Shown here: piece after piece, positions 47,005 through 56,369 of the stretch
Numbering within the stretch: position 1 is the first letter of the stretch
Layout of the letters: each line of letters opens with the position of its first letter
Assembly (NCBI GenBank): GCA_916700875.1
Contig: CAKAKS010000022.1
Location: forward strand, 15,390,065 to 15,454,064
Reading direction: 5' to 3'
Source of the DNA: Sebastes aleutianus
Taxonomy: Eukaryota > Chordata > Actinopteri > Perciformes > Sebastidae
DNA length: 64,000 bases
Notes under the pieces: model-generated
Seen by the model: only the letters and a program-made list of their open reading frames with translations
Databases searched by the model: none
Told to the model about the DNA's origin: nothing
Translations under genes and position numbers: made by a program

Positions 47005-47069
47005 ATAGATATGAATGGTGATGACACAGCAAAAAAGTCACACCCACAAAGCATTGTAAACGAGACGGG
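47005..47069 (-). repeat. Non-ribosomal tail of the second composite repeat
   Basis: On the minus strand: CCGTCTCGTTTACAATG, CTTTGTGGGTGTGACTTTTT, TGTGTCATCACCATTC and ATATCTATGC. It corresponds closely to 7343-7400 plus the first bases after 7722, in the same order and orientation relative to the 28S part. Confidence 0.8.
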
Positions 47070-47165
47070 GTCCGTGTTTCAAGACGGGCCGGTTGCGTTG
47101 CCGAGCACAGCGAACATTAAGTCCGAGGCGAGGGGTGGTGTAAAGCTCACGGTCAGAGCCTTGAA
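47070..47165 (-). pseudogene. 28S rRNA-derived segment, second copy of the composite repeat head
   Basis: On the minus strand it reads CCGTGAGCTTTACACC, later ACTTAATGTTCGCTG, CGGCAACGCAACCGGCCCG and finally GTCTTGAAACACGGACC. That last string is the conserved 28S core just after D2. Relative to the copy at 7.05 kb it lacks roughly 100 bases of D2 but keeps the GTCTTGAAACACGGACC that the first copy lost. Confidence 0.8.
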
Positions 47166-47454
47166 TTATTTGCTGACATTGCACGTCCTGCGATGTGACT
47201 ATTGCGCATATGTACATCGCAACGTTGATGCTGAAACAATATATCGTGCGGCTCTTCTTAGTAGCCTCTATCGGTCTAAATGAGTTTGTTTCCACAGCTG
47301 AATTTAGGATTATTTGTAGAATCCAGACAATTTTGCACTGTAAGGACAAACTGTCTCTCAATACGAAGACTGTCCTCTCACTGTGCTGTCAGTCCAAAAA
47401 ACATGGTCCAAATCGGATCATATATGTGCTTTACAGTTGAAATAGTTATTTTTA

Positions 47455-47610
47455 CATGTCGGTTAATGTACGGGGTTAAACAAACAAGACACATGATGTA
47501 AACAAGACAGCTTACGAGGCTTGTGAAGGCATATTTTTGACTTTGGACCGACACTTTCTATGTGTTTCCCCCCCCATGCCTCCAGTCTTTATGCTAAGCT
47601 AAGCTAACAG
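47455..47610. repeat. Dispersed repeat with CCAGTCTTTATGCTAAGC module
   Basis: AATGTACGGGGTTAAACAAAC, TTTCCCCCCCCATGCCTCC and AGTCTTTATGCTAAGCTAAGC. The last module is shared with 15742-15775. Confidence 0.6.
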
Positions 47611-47614
47611 ACAC

Positions 47615-50050
47615 GAGATAAATATTGATCTTCTCGTCTCACTGTCTGAGAGAAAGCCAATCGGGCGTGTTTGCCGAACTGTCGATGTATTTCTTTAACG
47701 CAGGCGAGGGCTGAAGAGCTGGTGGATGTAAAATGGAGATGATGAATGAATAAATAAAGTAGCATCGTAAGGTTTTATGGTCAATATCACGCAGCTGTAG
47801 TTTGGATGAACGAGCCGGCTGTCTAATGGGAGAGTGTGAGGTGAGGGAATAACAGCCCTCAGCAGCTGCTTCAAAGACCTGTACTATCACTTTCTGTTTT
47901 TTTAGCAGTGTAACTGAGCGCACACACAGACACATTCACACACACATATATATAGAGGTGCTGGGTGTAGATCGGCCCTCAGTCACGGCCCTGTGCTGCA
48001 GGGAGACTGGAGTGATGGAAGCAATAGTTAAGCCATTAAGGCAAACAATTGGCTCAAATTGAGAGGGAGAGCGAGAAAAGAAGAGGAAGAAGAGGGGAAG
48101 AGGGAGGGAGATGGAGAGGCTATGGCAGGAGTGGATCCACTCAACGACTTAATCCGAGCCCCAGGACACTCTCCTGCTGAGCTCCACACACACAAACATC
48201 CACACACACACACACACACGCGCTAAAGCTCTGTCTGCTCGCAATAACACCTTGTCAGTCTTGGCCACGGGGGCGATGGAAGAGGGCGCTCATTCCTTTG
48301 TAGCGAGCGACTTCCCATCCACCTTCGGGAGAAGACGGAGCGTGCAATCTGCACAAGACCGCTCGTACGCCTTATGGCCGCAAAGTGTGAGCCGATTCAT
48401 TGTCTTGAACGGCGGGCGTGGAGCACAGGGCGGACAGTGTCCTGGACGAGGGCGGCGCTCCTCTGACACTGCCTATTGTATGGACTCGCTCAATCCCCAC
48501 AGGCCTTCACATAAACAGCCAACAATGAGGGATTGTCTCCAGCTATTCCTTCACACACACACAGCTGATGTGTGTGTGTCAGAGGGCGAAGAGATGCTGC
48601 AGTGTGAACCCAGCGACCGCCGTCGCTCGTCCAATACATGTGCCTAAACGTCAGCCCGGCGATAGGGACAGTTACTCCTCGCCATTCCCTCCCTTTCCCC
48701 CTCGGGGCTCCCTCGGCGCCGGGGCCCCCTTGCGATTTATCGGACAGCTTAGCGAGGAGCGGTCGTTGCCCTCGAGGACTGTTAGCGCTGGTTTGGCTCG
48801 TTGACTCCTTCTCCGGTTCTGGCGTTTTTATTTGACATGTCCTTTAAGTCCTTTAAAGAATTGGGCGTTTCTGCCGAGCGCCTTGGCTCTTTCTGCAAAA
48901 GATGGATGGCTCGCGTTCAAAGGTCTGGATGTTTTTTTTTTCCCTCCCTCCCAGGCTCTCTCTCCATATCTCTCTCCTTCCTTCCCTCTTTCTCTCTCTC
49001 TCTCTCTCTTTATAGCATGGTATTAGTGTTGTCAGCTAACCAAGCTCAGGATTTGGCTTTGTTTTGTTTTTGCCTCTTAAGATAATGCTCTTTCGCTCTC
49101 CTGCCGAGAATAACAAAAGAGAAAGTGGAGCAATAAAACAGCGCCGCCATTGACTTTGGTTTCATTGGATTGGTTTTCAGCCATCTCACACAGACCACAG
49201 GCCTTGATGGAAGTGATGTGTGTGTTTGTGGCCATTATGATTGTCCTTAAAAAACACAGTTTGCCTCGTGCGTGCTCGCATGCTCATCTCCGTAGGGGCT
49301 CCTCGCCGTTGAAAGCATTTCCTCGCCTTTCAGTCGTCTGAAAAGAGACGCCACAACTGGACAGACGCGTGTGTTTTGTGAAGATAAGTGTTGCGGTGAC
49401 GAGGGTGAAAGCGCTTCACCTCCGTTTTTTTTCATATGCACTCCAGATGTGGAAGTATAACCGGAGCGATCGGCGTTTAAGCATCTGTGTCCTGTCAGAG
49501 CGCCCCGAGGTTTACTGTACTGGTGCTGCAGCCTAAATCCCTCACACACAACCTCAACACTCACACGCCGCACGCTGCTTATCCCAGCGCTCATTCATGC
49601 ATGCAAACGTTCACACATGCGGCAGCGAAGTCTCTGGCTCTTCGCCACAGCTCCTATCTCATGTCAACAACAGTGGAAATACTCTAGATATACGTTGTAT
49701 GTTGTTGAAATGCCAGGAATAAAAGGTGTGCTCAGTGTGGATTTACCGGCGTCCTGAAGAGATCCGTCGCCGCATCTTTACTATCGAAAAACCCACTTTT
49801 AGGGTCAGAGTGGTGTGTCAGTTTCCCGATGTGTCGCCAGCGTCAGTATATATACAGAAATTGCCAGCTTCAGGGATATCAGGCTGTAAAGCCGGTAGTG
49901 AAAGCCGTCTCACTCGGCTGTAAGGAGAGAATTTTTTATTACTCTCACTGAGGTTCAGTGTCTCTGTGATGGCCTGAAGGCTGTTTTAGAGGACAGTGTG
50001 TTGAAAATGAAGTTCTGGGGTACATTTAACAATTTTCTATTAGATATAGA
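47615..50050. other. Intron stretch upstream of the exon, no recognised gene
   Basis: A CA run at 48201-48219 and CT-rich tracts at about 48955-49010. The 131-aa frame at 48252-48647 lies in a CpG-rich block (about 48260-48480) and has no recognised domain. A promoter or conserved element is possible, but nothing decisive is visible. Confidence 0.45.
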
Positions 50051-50053
50051 GGT

Positions 50054-50190
50054 CCTGTTTTAAAGAGGAACTACTTGTATTTTTGGTTTCTACTAGAACA
50101 TGTTACTTTAATGTTCAAAAAATGCTTTATTTTTCTCGTACCGGCTGTGCTGCAGCAACTCTTTTCCCGCTTGGTACCAATGGATTCTTA
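50054..50190. mobile_element. Partial copy of the 20.2-kb TTAA element
   Basis: TTTAAAGAGGAACTACTTG, GGTTTCTACTAGAACATG, CTTTAATGTTCAAAAAATG and TTTTTCTCGTACCGGCTG match 20213-20330 in order. The 3' part is lost. It lies about 450 bp upstream of the celf2 exon. Confidence 0.65.
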
Positions 50191-50610
50191 GGTTTTTCTA
50201 GTTTCGAGTTTTCACAGCACAGGGGAGCACACTTACTTTCTGCTTCTTTGCTTTGATTTTTTACCAAATTAGTTAAACTCAAACTTTAAAGAAAGTCAAA
50301 AAGATGTAGGAGTGTGTTGTGTGTGGAAATTCAACAACACTAAATCAATAGATTGTTAACACAAGAGAAAAAATGACTGTAAACAATCGTGAGTTTGGTT
50401 TCAAGAATTGTTGTTTATAGCCAGTAAAGCATTTCGGTCAAGCTTCAGGTCATGTTTATCTGTGTGTGATCAGTAACAGTTCCCAGTTTAGTCCAAAGCT
50501 TTCTAAGAAGATGAAGGAAAATTCCCGAAAAAGGCTGAATACTAAAGGAAACTGGTGAAATTGAATACTCGGACCAAGAGTCTAAATCTAAATCTGGTGT
50601 ATTTCTTATC

Positions 50611-50642
50611 TCTTAACGTCCTGTCTTCTGTCTCTCCAACAG
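50611..50642 (+). promoter_or_regulatory. 3' splice site of the celf2 exon (branch point, polypyrimidine tract, AG)
   Basis: A long pyrimidine-rich run ends in CCAACAG, with the AG at 50641-50642. A CTTAAC sequence puts a plausible branch adenosine at about 50616, some 26 nt upstream of the AG. The exon begins at phase 2, completing a Ser codon that fits the known CELF2 upstream exon ending. Confidence 0.85.
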
Positions 50643-50839
50643 TAACGGCACGGCCGGGAAGATGAACGGGGCGCTGGAGCATTCGGACCAGCCGGACCCG
50701 GACGCCATCAAGATGTTCGTGGGCCAGATCCCGCGCTCCTGGTCAGAGAAGGAGCTGAAGGAGCTGTTTGAGCCGTACGGAGCCGTCTACCAGATCAACA
50801 TACTGCGAGACCGCAGCCAGAACCCTCCACAGAGCAAAG
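50643..50839 (+). CDS. celf2: celf2 internal coding exon (start of RRM1 of a CELF/Bruno-like RNA-binding protein)
   Basis: CELF2 is a nuclear and cytoplasmic RNA-binding protein that recognises U/GU-rich RNA and controls alternative splicing, mRNA decay and translation. The 197-nt exon is open throughout. It starts with one base completing a split codon, then reads NGTAGK before the methionine at 50662, and ends one base into the Gly codon after QNPPQSK. From that Met, 59 residues are visible: a short acidic leader (SDQPDPDAIK), RNP2 (KMFVGQIP, residues about 17-24), helix 1 (SEKELKELFEPYG) and the following strand (AVYQINILRD). RNP1 of RRM1 must lie in the next exon. VYQIN and IPRSWSEKELKELFEP fit CELF2 better than CELF1, which I recall having VYEIN. 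Longer CELF2 isoforms splice an upstream first exon to the NGTA sequence, while the short isoform starts at the Met here, which has purines at -3 and -1. The frame running on to 51012 is intron read-through. CELF family is near certain; the paralogue call is slightly less so. Confidence 0.93.
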
Positions 50840-50845
50840 GTACCA
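50837..50845 (+). promoter_or_regulatory. 5' splice site of the celf2 exon
   Basis: AAG|GTACCA, with GT at 50840-50841. It splits the Gly codon after QSK, where CELF genes have an exon junction. The following intron loses all similarity to CELF protein, which confirms the boundary. Confidence 0.85.
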
Positions 50846-51519
50846 ACCAGATACACAGAAAACACATCCTGCATGTACACTTCTACATACACACAGAGAG
50901 AGAGACAGCAGCAGTCAGTGTCGGGAGTGGGCCGTCCCACCTAGTTAATGGCAGAACAAATGATATATGTGCAAAATTACACAAGCAAACACACATTTCG
51001 TGCACCATTTGAAGACAAAGACTCGTCCCGCCAGACTTACACAGTCAATTGTGCGAAGCCGCATGATTTGCAGCTATTTTCTCCCATTCCTTTTCTTTTT
51101 CCCTCTTTGATGAATTCGTCAAGTGTGAGAGCAAACAATAGAGACAGCAGCAACCAACGGGCAGACAATAGCGCTGCCATATTAACAGGCATCAACCGGA
51201 GTGGGGGCTGATGACACCCCTGATGAGACATGGAGAGTGGGAGGAAAGTAAAGAGAAAGAGAGGGAGACGCAGCACTTCCATCCAACTGGAAAGCAAATT
51301 TCAAGAGAAGTTTCTTAGTGTCACAGGGAACCAAATATGAGTCAGTGGGGATGAAGTGAATGAAGCAAGTAAACACGCATCTGCCAGGAAAATGGAATTG
51401 AATTAAGGATTTTATGGGCATGATTGACTGATTTGTGTATTGATTGACTTTGACAGTGTTTGCACCAGAGAAACACGTTGGTTATTATCAGCTAATCTTT
51501 AAGATAGGAATACTACCGC

Positions 51520-51620
51520 CGCTTGGCATTTGATACCGACGCACCGAGGCACCTTTAGTGTCTGTATGAGACACACCAGGCTTTCAACTAACTCCAATGT
51601 GAACCCTTTTGCGTCATTAT
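51520..51620 (+). repeat. Unnamed dispersed repeat, copy 3 (partial)
   Basis: GACGCACCGAGGCACCTTTAG, TATGAGACACACCAGGC and CAACTAACTCCAATGTGAACC align with 36470-36545. Confidence 0.52.
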
Positions 51621-51649
51621 TCAGCTCAGTTGCACGAAAAAGCGAATGA

Positions 51650-51985
51650 GGAAAGGACTACGTAGGAAAGCCATTCTTGGTTTTGGCGTGTCATTTGTTC
51701 GCTTATATAGTCTGTACTGACCGCAATGTAAATATACTACGCTCAGAGCTAGTGACGTAGAATAAAAAGTAAGTTATGTTGTAATGGTAGTGATGTATTT
51801 TTCGTACTTATGTTACGTTGTTTCCGTATGTATTTTACTTAGTTTACGTACTTATTTTAAGTCCAACAATTACGTTTTTCCTAAACCTAACTAAGTGGTT
51901 TTGTTGCCTAAACCTAACGTTACGTTACCGTAGTTTTGTTGCGTGTCGTAAAAATGAAACACGAAATGTGTTCTCATGAGACGCA
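51650..51985. repeat. Dispersed family copy without minisatellite expansion
   Basis: CATTCTTGGTTTTGGCGTGTC, TACTGACCGCAATGTAAAT and CTACGCTCAGAGCTAGTGACG are followed within about 60 bp by GTACTTATGTTACGTTG and CCTAAACCTAACTAAGTGG. The halves found on either side of the 88-bp minisatellite at 25.9-26.5 kb are contiguous here. Confidence 0.7.
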
Positions 51986-52089
51986 GATTGTCCTTGTTCA
52001 TGCACCTTCCCGTGAACGCTTTATAAGTATTTATTACACAGTTTTGTTGAATATTCGATTCTGATTGGTCAATCACGGCATTATACGGT

Positions 52090-52165
52090 CTGTTATTTCT
52101 TTATAACAGGCCGTCGCTATGTATAACAGACTGTTGCTATGTATAACAGACCGTTGCTATGGGCG
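52090..52165 (+). repeat. Short tandem repeat (GTTGCTATGTATAACAGAC)
   Basis: Three or so roughly 22-bp units of CGTTGCTATGTATAACAGAC type, the first diverged. They directly precede the hairpin at 52233. Confidence 0.75.
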
Positions 52166-52232
52166 CAGTTGTGATGTCGGACTCTGGCAGACCGTTTTTG
52201 TCTCAAATTATTGATTTCTTCAGTGAGTAGCG

Positions 52233-52337
52233 GGATAATGTACAGTTAGCGGGTCATTGTTGTGAAATAAACCTTTTCAGGGCGATGAGTGCCGTCGGTT
52301 TATTTCACAACAATGACTGGCTCGCTGTACATTATCC
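52233..52337. repeat. Near-palindrome with 41-bp arms
   Basis: Left arm 52233-52273 and right arm 52297-52337 are reverse complements at 37 of 41 positions, with a 23-nt spacer. The arms start GGATAATGTACAG and end TGTTGTGAAATAAACC. It could fold as a strong hairpin in the celf2 pre-mRNA. It probably belongs to a larger teleost repeat that includes the preceding TATAACAGAC units. Confidence 0.9.
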
Positions 52338-52339
52338 TT

Positions 52340-53810
52340 TATAATGCATTATAGACATAGTTGTCACAGAAAGTGTTCACATTCGGAGACAGTCGGAGGG
52401 GCAGACGAGGTGACACAAATTCTAAATGATGACATGATTTTGAGTTTTGAAGTTGAGTTGAATTTCAGTGGCTAAAAGCTGTGGTGTCTTTCACCTTCCT
52501 GCACCGACACACTGAGTCTGAGTCTGTTTTTACTTTCTCTCTCTCTCTCTGGCTGAGTCATGCTGTATGAGCTTATGAAAGTGCTCTGCCAAGACCCAAA
52601 TCAGCTCATTTTTGCACACCAACACACTTGTCATGCGCTTTGTGTTTGTGTGTTCTTAGCCTTGAGATGACTCCTCTTCCCACCAGTCTCTTCTGCCTCC
52701 TCTTCCTCTCTCTGCAGTCGTCTGAGGAGGAATATAAAAAAAAAAGCAGGCCTAAAGTTCCTCCTCCTGTCCTACAGCTCCCTCAAATCTCTTCTCCATC
52801 TTCACTACCCTTGAAATGAGTTGTTTTTCTGGCTGATGAGTCAAGAGTATCACTCACCGCCACTTCTACGGGGGATAAAAAACGCCGCCACCTACCATTC
52901 CTTTTATCTTTCCTCCTCTGAATGACAATCTCGCTCTATATTCCCTCATTTTTTGCCGCGCTGCCTGCAAGGTGGAGTGTTTAAAGAGGAAATGTAGCAT
53001 ATGATTGGGCTCTTACTGGCCTTGTTATTCGCAGGCTTTGAGCACTGTTGTTGTTTTCTCATAGTTAAGTAAGCCGCCTGGCCTCATCTGCACCCGCTCA
53101 ACTCCAGGGAGCTGCGACGGCCCCCTCGCCGGTTTCACTGTTACGCCGGAGACGGCGGTAATTTCACCGGTGTCAGGGAAACTGTGGCCCCTCTCCTCCC
53201 TCGGCGTGTTTATTTTAAATTAGCGACGGTGTTGTTTGAAAAAGGATCTTGGCCATTTGGGGCAAATGAGCCCGCTCTGCTGCCCCGGTGGCGACCCTGA
53301 GGCACTTTCTCCCCTTTTTTTTTTTCGTGAAACAGCAGTTTGGACTTAAATGAGTTTGTTAGTCCCGCTGAGACGCTGAAAAAAAAGTTCCACGGCCACC
53401 GCTACAAGCCTTTACTTACAACTTCTCTCTTTCCTGCTTTGTGTTTTGTTTGGATCCTCATTAGCGGACACTCCAGCGAGTCCAAAAAGAGAGCGTCAAC
53501 AACAAAAACACCAAAACAGCACAGAACGGTAAACATTCATTGACAGCGGGAATTACGCAAGAACGAGATAACTTCTGAATGAAGATAACTTCAGCTTATA
53601 CATTTATGGAGGATATAAGAGCCTGAAACACATTTAGGGAGCCTTTCTAAATTCTGATTAGTCGGTATAGATATTCTTTACATGATTTGTAAGTAATAGC
53701 TACTCGTTTTTGTTCTCTAACTAAATGCTGACCATTAACCCTTGAAGACAACAAACAACGAACGCTTATGTCCTGTGCGTTATGTTTCACTTTCACTTTA
53801 CGACCAGCTG
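52340..53810. other. Intron stretch with no recognised gene
   Basis: Mostly unique. A short CT run at about 52536-52550. The 53000-53350 block is GC-richer and repeat-free, and could contain conserved non-coding sequence, but nothing specific is visible. Confidence 0.45.
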
Positions 53811-53814
53811 ATCG

Positions 53815-53990
53815 TTCATGTCCCACAAGTTACATTTTCATGTTACTTAGTAGTTTTAAGCCCAACCATGTTGTTTTTTCCTAAACCTAACTATAGAGGT
53901 GTTATTGCATAAACCTAAGCAAGTGTTTTTGTTTAATTCACAACCTTAAGCACGTGTTTACTGCAACCAAAAAAAGTGACGCCGATGGGT
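53815..53990. repeat. Dispersed family copy (CTAAACCTAA core)
   Basis: CATGTTACTTAGTAGTTTTAA, GCCCAACCATGTTGTTTTTTC and CTAAACCTAACTATAGAGG with ATTGCATAAACCTAAGC. A diverged copy of the core also at 26.6 and 51.9 kb. Confidence 0.6.
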
Positions 53991-54890
53991 CTGACAAAGC
54001 GTCAGTATGTGACAAGTTGGGATGAGAACGTGTTGCAAGAGCTCGACGTCTGCTTGAATCCTTATTTTTCCCCCCTGTTAATCACATTTGATCGCCTGGT
54101 TGCACACGCAGCGCCACTCCACTGGTGCACCACGCTGTTTTAGCCCGACGTGCTTTGCCGAGGCGTTTTTAAAGCGGTTGCGCCTGTAGCAACACGTCTC
54201 AGTGTGATCCTGGCCTTAAGGCGGTCACAGTCTGCAGGCACCTGAAGCCTTAGAGTAATCAAGTCCAAGTCAAGTCCTTATTTTTGTGCGTTAAGCCTGA
54301 CTCGAATCCAAGTCTACAGCGCCCGATCCACATCTCTATATCAGTCCCACAGCTCTCTATTTCCTTTTCATTTGATTGGACCAGCATGTCCGGTTTGTCC
54401 TAAAATATTGTTTTAAAATGGCAATCAGACTTGTGCAGACATTGGACTCGGACAGCCATGAATAAATTAATGATTAATTACCGGACAACGGAGATAAAAC
54501 CCAGGACTTAATGCTCGCTCAGAGCTCTGGCTGGAGCACGTCAAAACCGCAAAGTGGATATCTGTGGATCAGCGTAATCCTCCTGTTTTATTATTGTCAT
54601 CATCCGCCGTCACATGACGGTTCGTGAGTGCTGTTTGAGAGGCTTCTTCAGCCTGACAGGAGTGAAATTCCTCGAGCTGAGTCTGTTTGGCATGAAGGAA
54701 TAGCCTCATTTGTAAAACATCAGCTTCCAAAAATCCCATATTGCAAATAATTTAAATGATCTCAGGTTAGAGAGAAGCCAAAACTTCGGTCCCTTTAATA
54801 AGTTCCCACATTTGTTGTTTTTGGCCCTGAAGCATTAAATCTGTGTCGCTGTTGTGCGTGATTCAGAATCCATTTTGCAGTTTGACCCAG

Positions 54891-54928
54891 GTGTGTGTGT
54901 GTGTGTGTCTGTGTGTGTGTGTGTGTGT
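54891..54928 (+). repeat. (GT)n microsatellite
   Basis: GT run with one CT interruption, GU-rich in the sense transcript. Confidence 0.94.
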
Positions 54929-55200
54929 TTTTACTCAGACTAGGACGGTCTGGGGAATATCGTGGCTCTACTGTTGGTTTAATGTGTTTGGAGTTAATAA
55001 CCAGATGAGTGGATGAGCGCGAGGAGGAGGGGAGCGAGTGAGAAATGGAGCAATTTGGCATTTTGTGCTGAAAGAGAGATAGAGATGGAGGGAGAGATAA
55101 AGAGAGAACGAGACAAAGAGAGCCAGAGGGGTAAACAGAAAATGGTCCTTTTGCTAAAACACAACCTTAAGCGCCATGACGGGTTTGTTGCAGTATCCAT

Positions 55201-55320
55201 GTGTGTGTGCGTGCGTGTGTGTGTGTGTTTTGGCAGGGGACACGCGATGTCATTTATCTTAATGATACAGCCGGCCCACATGAGCTGCTGAGACACACAC
55301 ACACACACACACACACACAC
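55201..55320 (+). repeat. GT and CA microsatellites forming an inverted pair
   Basis: GT-rich 55201-55228 and (CA)14 at 55293-55320 are complementary and separated by about 64 nt of complex sequence, so a GU/CA stem is possible in RNA. Confidence 0.9.
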
Positions 55321-55984
55321 TTAAAGTCACACATGCACAGAATAAGTTTAATGTCTTCATTAAGAGGCTATATCCTACAGAAGAGTCTCTGAGCACAACA
55401 ACACGGCCTGGAAATCAGTCAAAATATAACAAATAACAACATAAATCAGAAGAGAAATGAACAGCGAATGGAAAAGACTCATTAACATTACGGTGAAACA
55501 TATATAGAGGGGTTTTTAAAAAGGCCAAGACATGAAATTACTGTCTGATAAAGAGATGCTGTCTGTCCACCCTGCAAATAACACAAAGGAAACATGAGGG
55601 CTAGCCATTATTAGTTTTTTCTATCGTAACGTGATTCAAAAGAGGACAGTTTTTATTATAACTTACATATTTAACTGCGTTTTAAACTGCAGCAAATAAA
55701 AGTTTAAGCAGGCAACTGTTGTCATAATGACCACTGTGGTCGGCTGTAGTTAACCCTTTAAAGACGGACGTCCCGTGGCCGGCTGCGGGAGATCGTTGTT
55801 TAAATTGATCTAAAATAAAAACCATAATAGCTAAAGCATTTATTCTTTTTGCAGCAGAAAGCTAAAGCTTCTGTCTTTCGTATCATCTGGTTGCACACTC
55901 GTGATGATGTCATTATGCAAAATCGCAATCTAGGCACCATTGATAGTGCCACCGCAAACCTGCGCCGGCGATTTCTTTGCGTCG

Positions 55985-56038
55985 ACGATGTTTAGTAATC
56001 GAGTAAATCGAGTTACTCAAGGAATCGTTTCAGCTCTA
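55985..56038 (-). mobile_element. End fragment of a hAT-like element (TAGAGCTGAAACGATTCC)
   Basis: The minus strand begins TAGAGCTGAAACGATTCC, then TTGAGTAACTCGATTTACTCG, a teleost hAT-type end. No second end found. Confidence 0.55.
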
Positions 56039-56249
56039 GAACGGTTGAGGAGAAAGCTCTGGAAAAAAAAAAATTGCTGCATCCGAAATCAATGATGAAA
56101 GTAGCTAAAGGGTGAGCCATCTTAGTTTCTTTCTCTTCTCTGTTGAGAGATGCACATGGGCAGTACTGATCGGTCAGGATGTACAGATTGGGTAGCGAGT
56201 GACACGTGTTGTTGTTATTCCTGTGTAGTGCAAAAGAGCTTATAAATGA

Positions 56250-56367
56250 TATGATAATGTGATATTGGATCGATGAATAGATTCTCGTATTCGGCGATAC
56301 CGGATCCAGCATTTTAGGCTGTATGGGAGGCATATCTGATACTAGTATCGGTATCAGAACAACTCTA
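56250..56367 (-). mobile_element. End fragment of another hAT-like element (TAGAGTTGTTCTGATACC)
   Basis: The minus strand starts TAGAGTTGTTCTGATACCG, then GATACTAGTATCAGATATGCC and ATTTTAGGCTGTATGG-related sequence. I recall this as a recurrent teleost repeat end. Its partner end is not evident. Confidence 0.5.
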
Positions 56368-56369
56368 GT

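Larger units (their letters stand above)
46827..47256. mobile_element. hAT-like element carrying the second 28S-headed repeat
   Basis: Left end TACGGCTGCACGATATGG; reverse complement of the right end AAGAGCCGCACGATATATTG. The consensus TAGGGCTGCACGATAT is a well-known teleost hAT end. Flanks CTTATTAG (46819-46826) and CTTAGTAG (47257-47264) match at 7 of 8 positions, as expected for an aged 8-bp target duplication. Most of the centre (about 47005-47165) is the rRNA-derived composite repeat. Confidence 0.8.
1..50642 (+). other. celf2 intron upstream of the RRM1 exon (3' part)
   Basis: The transcript direction is set by the exon at 50643. No further CELF coding sequence was found upstream, including none matching the CELF2 first-exon ending (MRNEELLLS). 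The whole stretch therefore reads as intron, at least for the long isoforms. It holds repeats described individually. An alternative untranslated first exon could be hidden here and would not be visible from sequence alone. Confidence 0.75.

Noticed and set aside
47011..47283. 90-aa frame starting MNGDDTAK, also seen as MNGDDTAK on the minus strand near 7390
   Set aside because: The shared peptide is the translation of the antisense of the repeat tail, and it runs into decayed rRNA and hAT sequence. It shows repeat homology, not a protein family.
48252..48647. 131-aa frame in a CpG-rich block 2 kb before the exon
   Set aside because: No domain and no CELF similarity. Open reading is expected in GC-rich DNA poor in stop codons.
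50840..51012. Extension of the CELF frame past QSK
   Set aside because: A good GT donor occurs at 50840 and the downstream peptide has no RRM similarity, so this is intron read-through.
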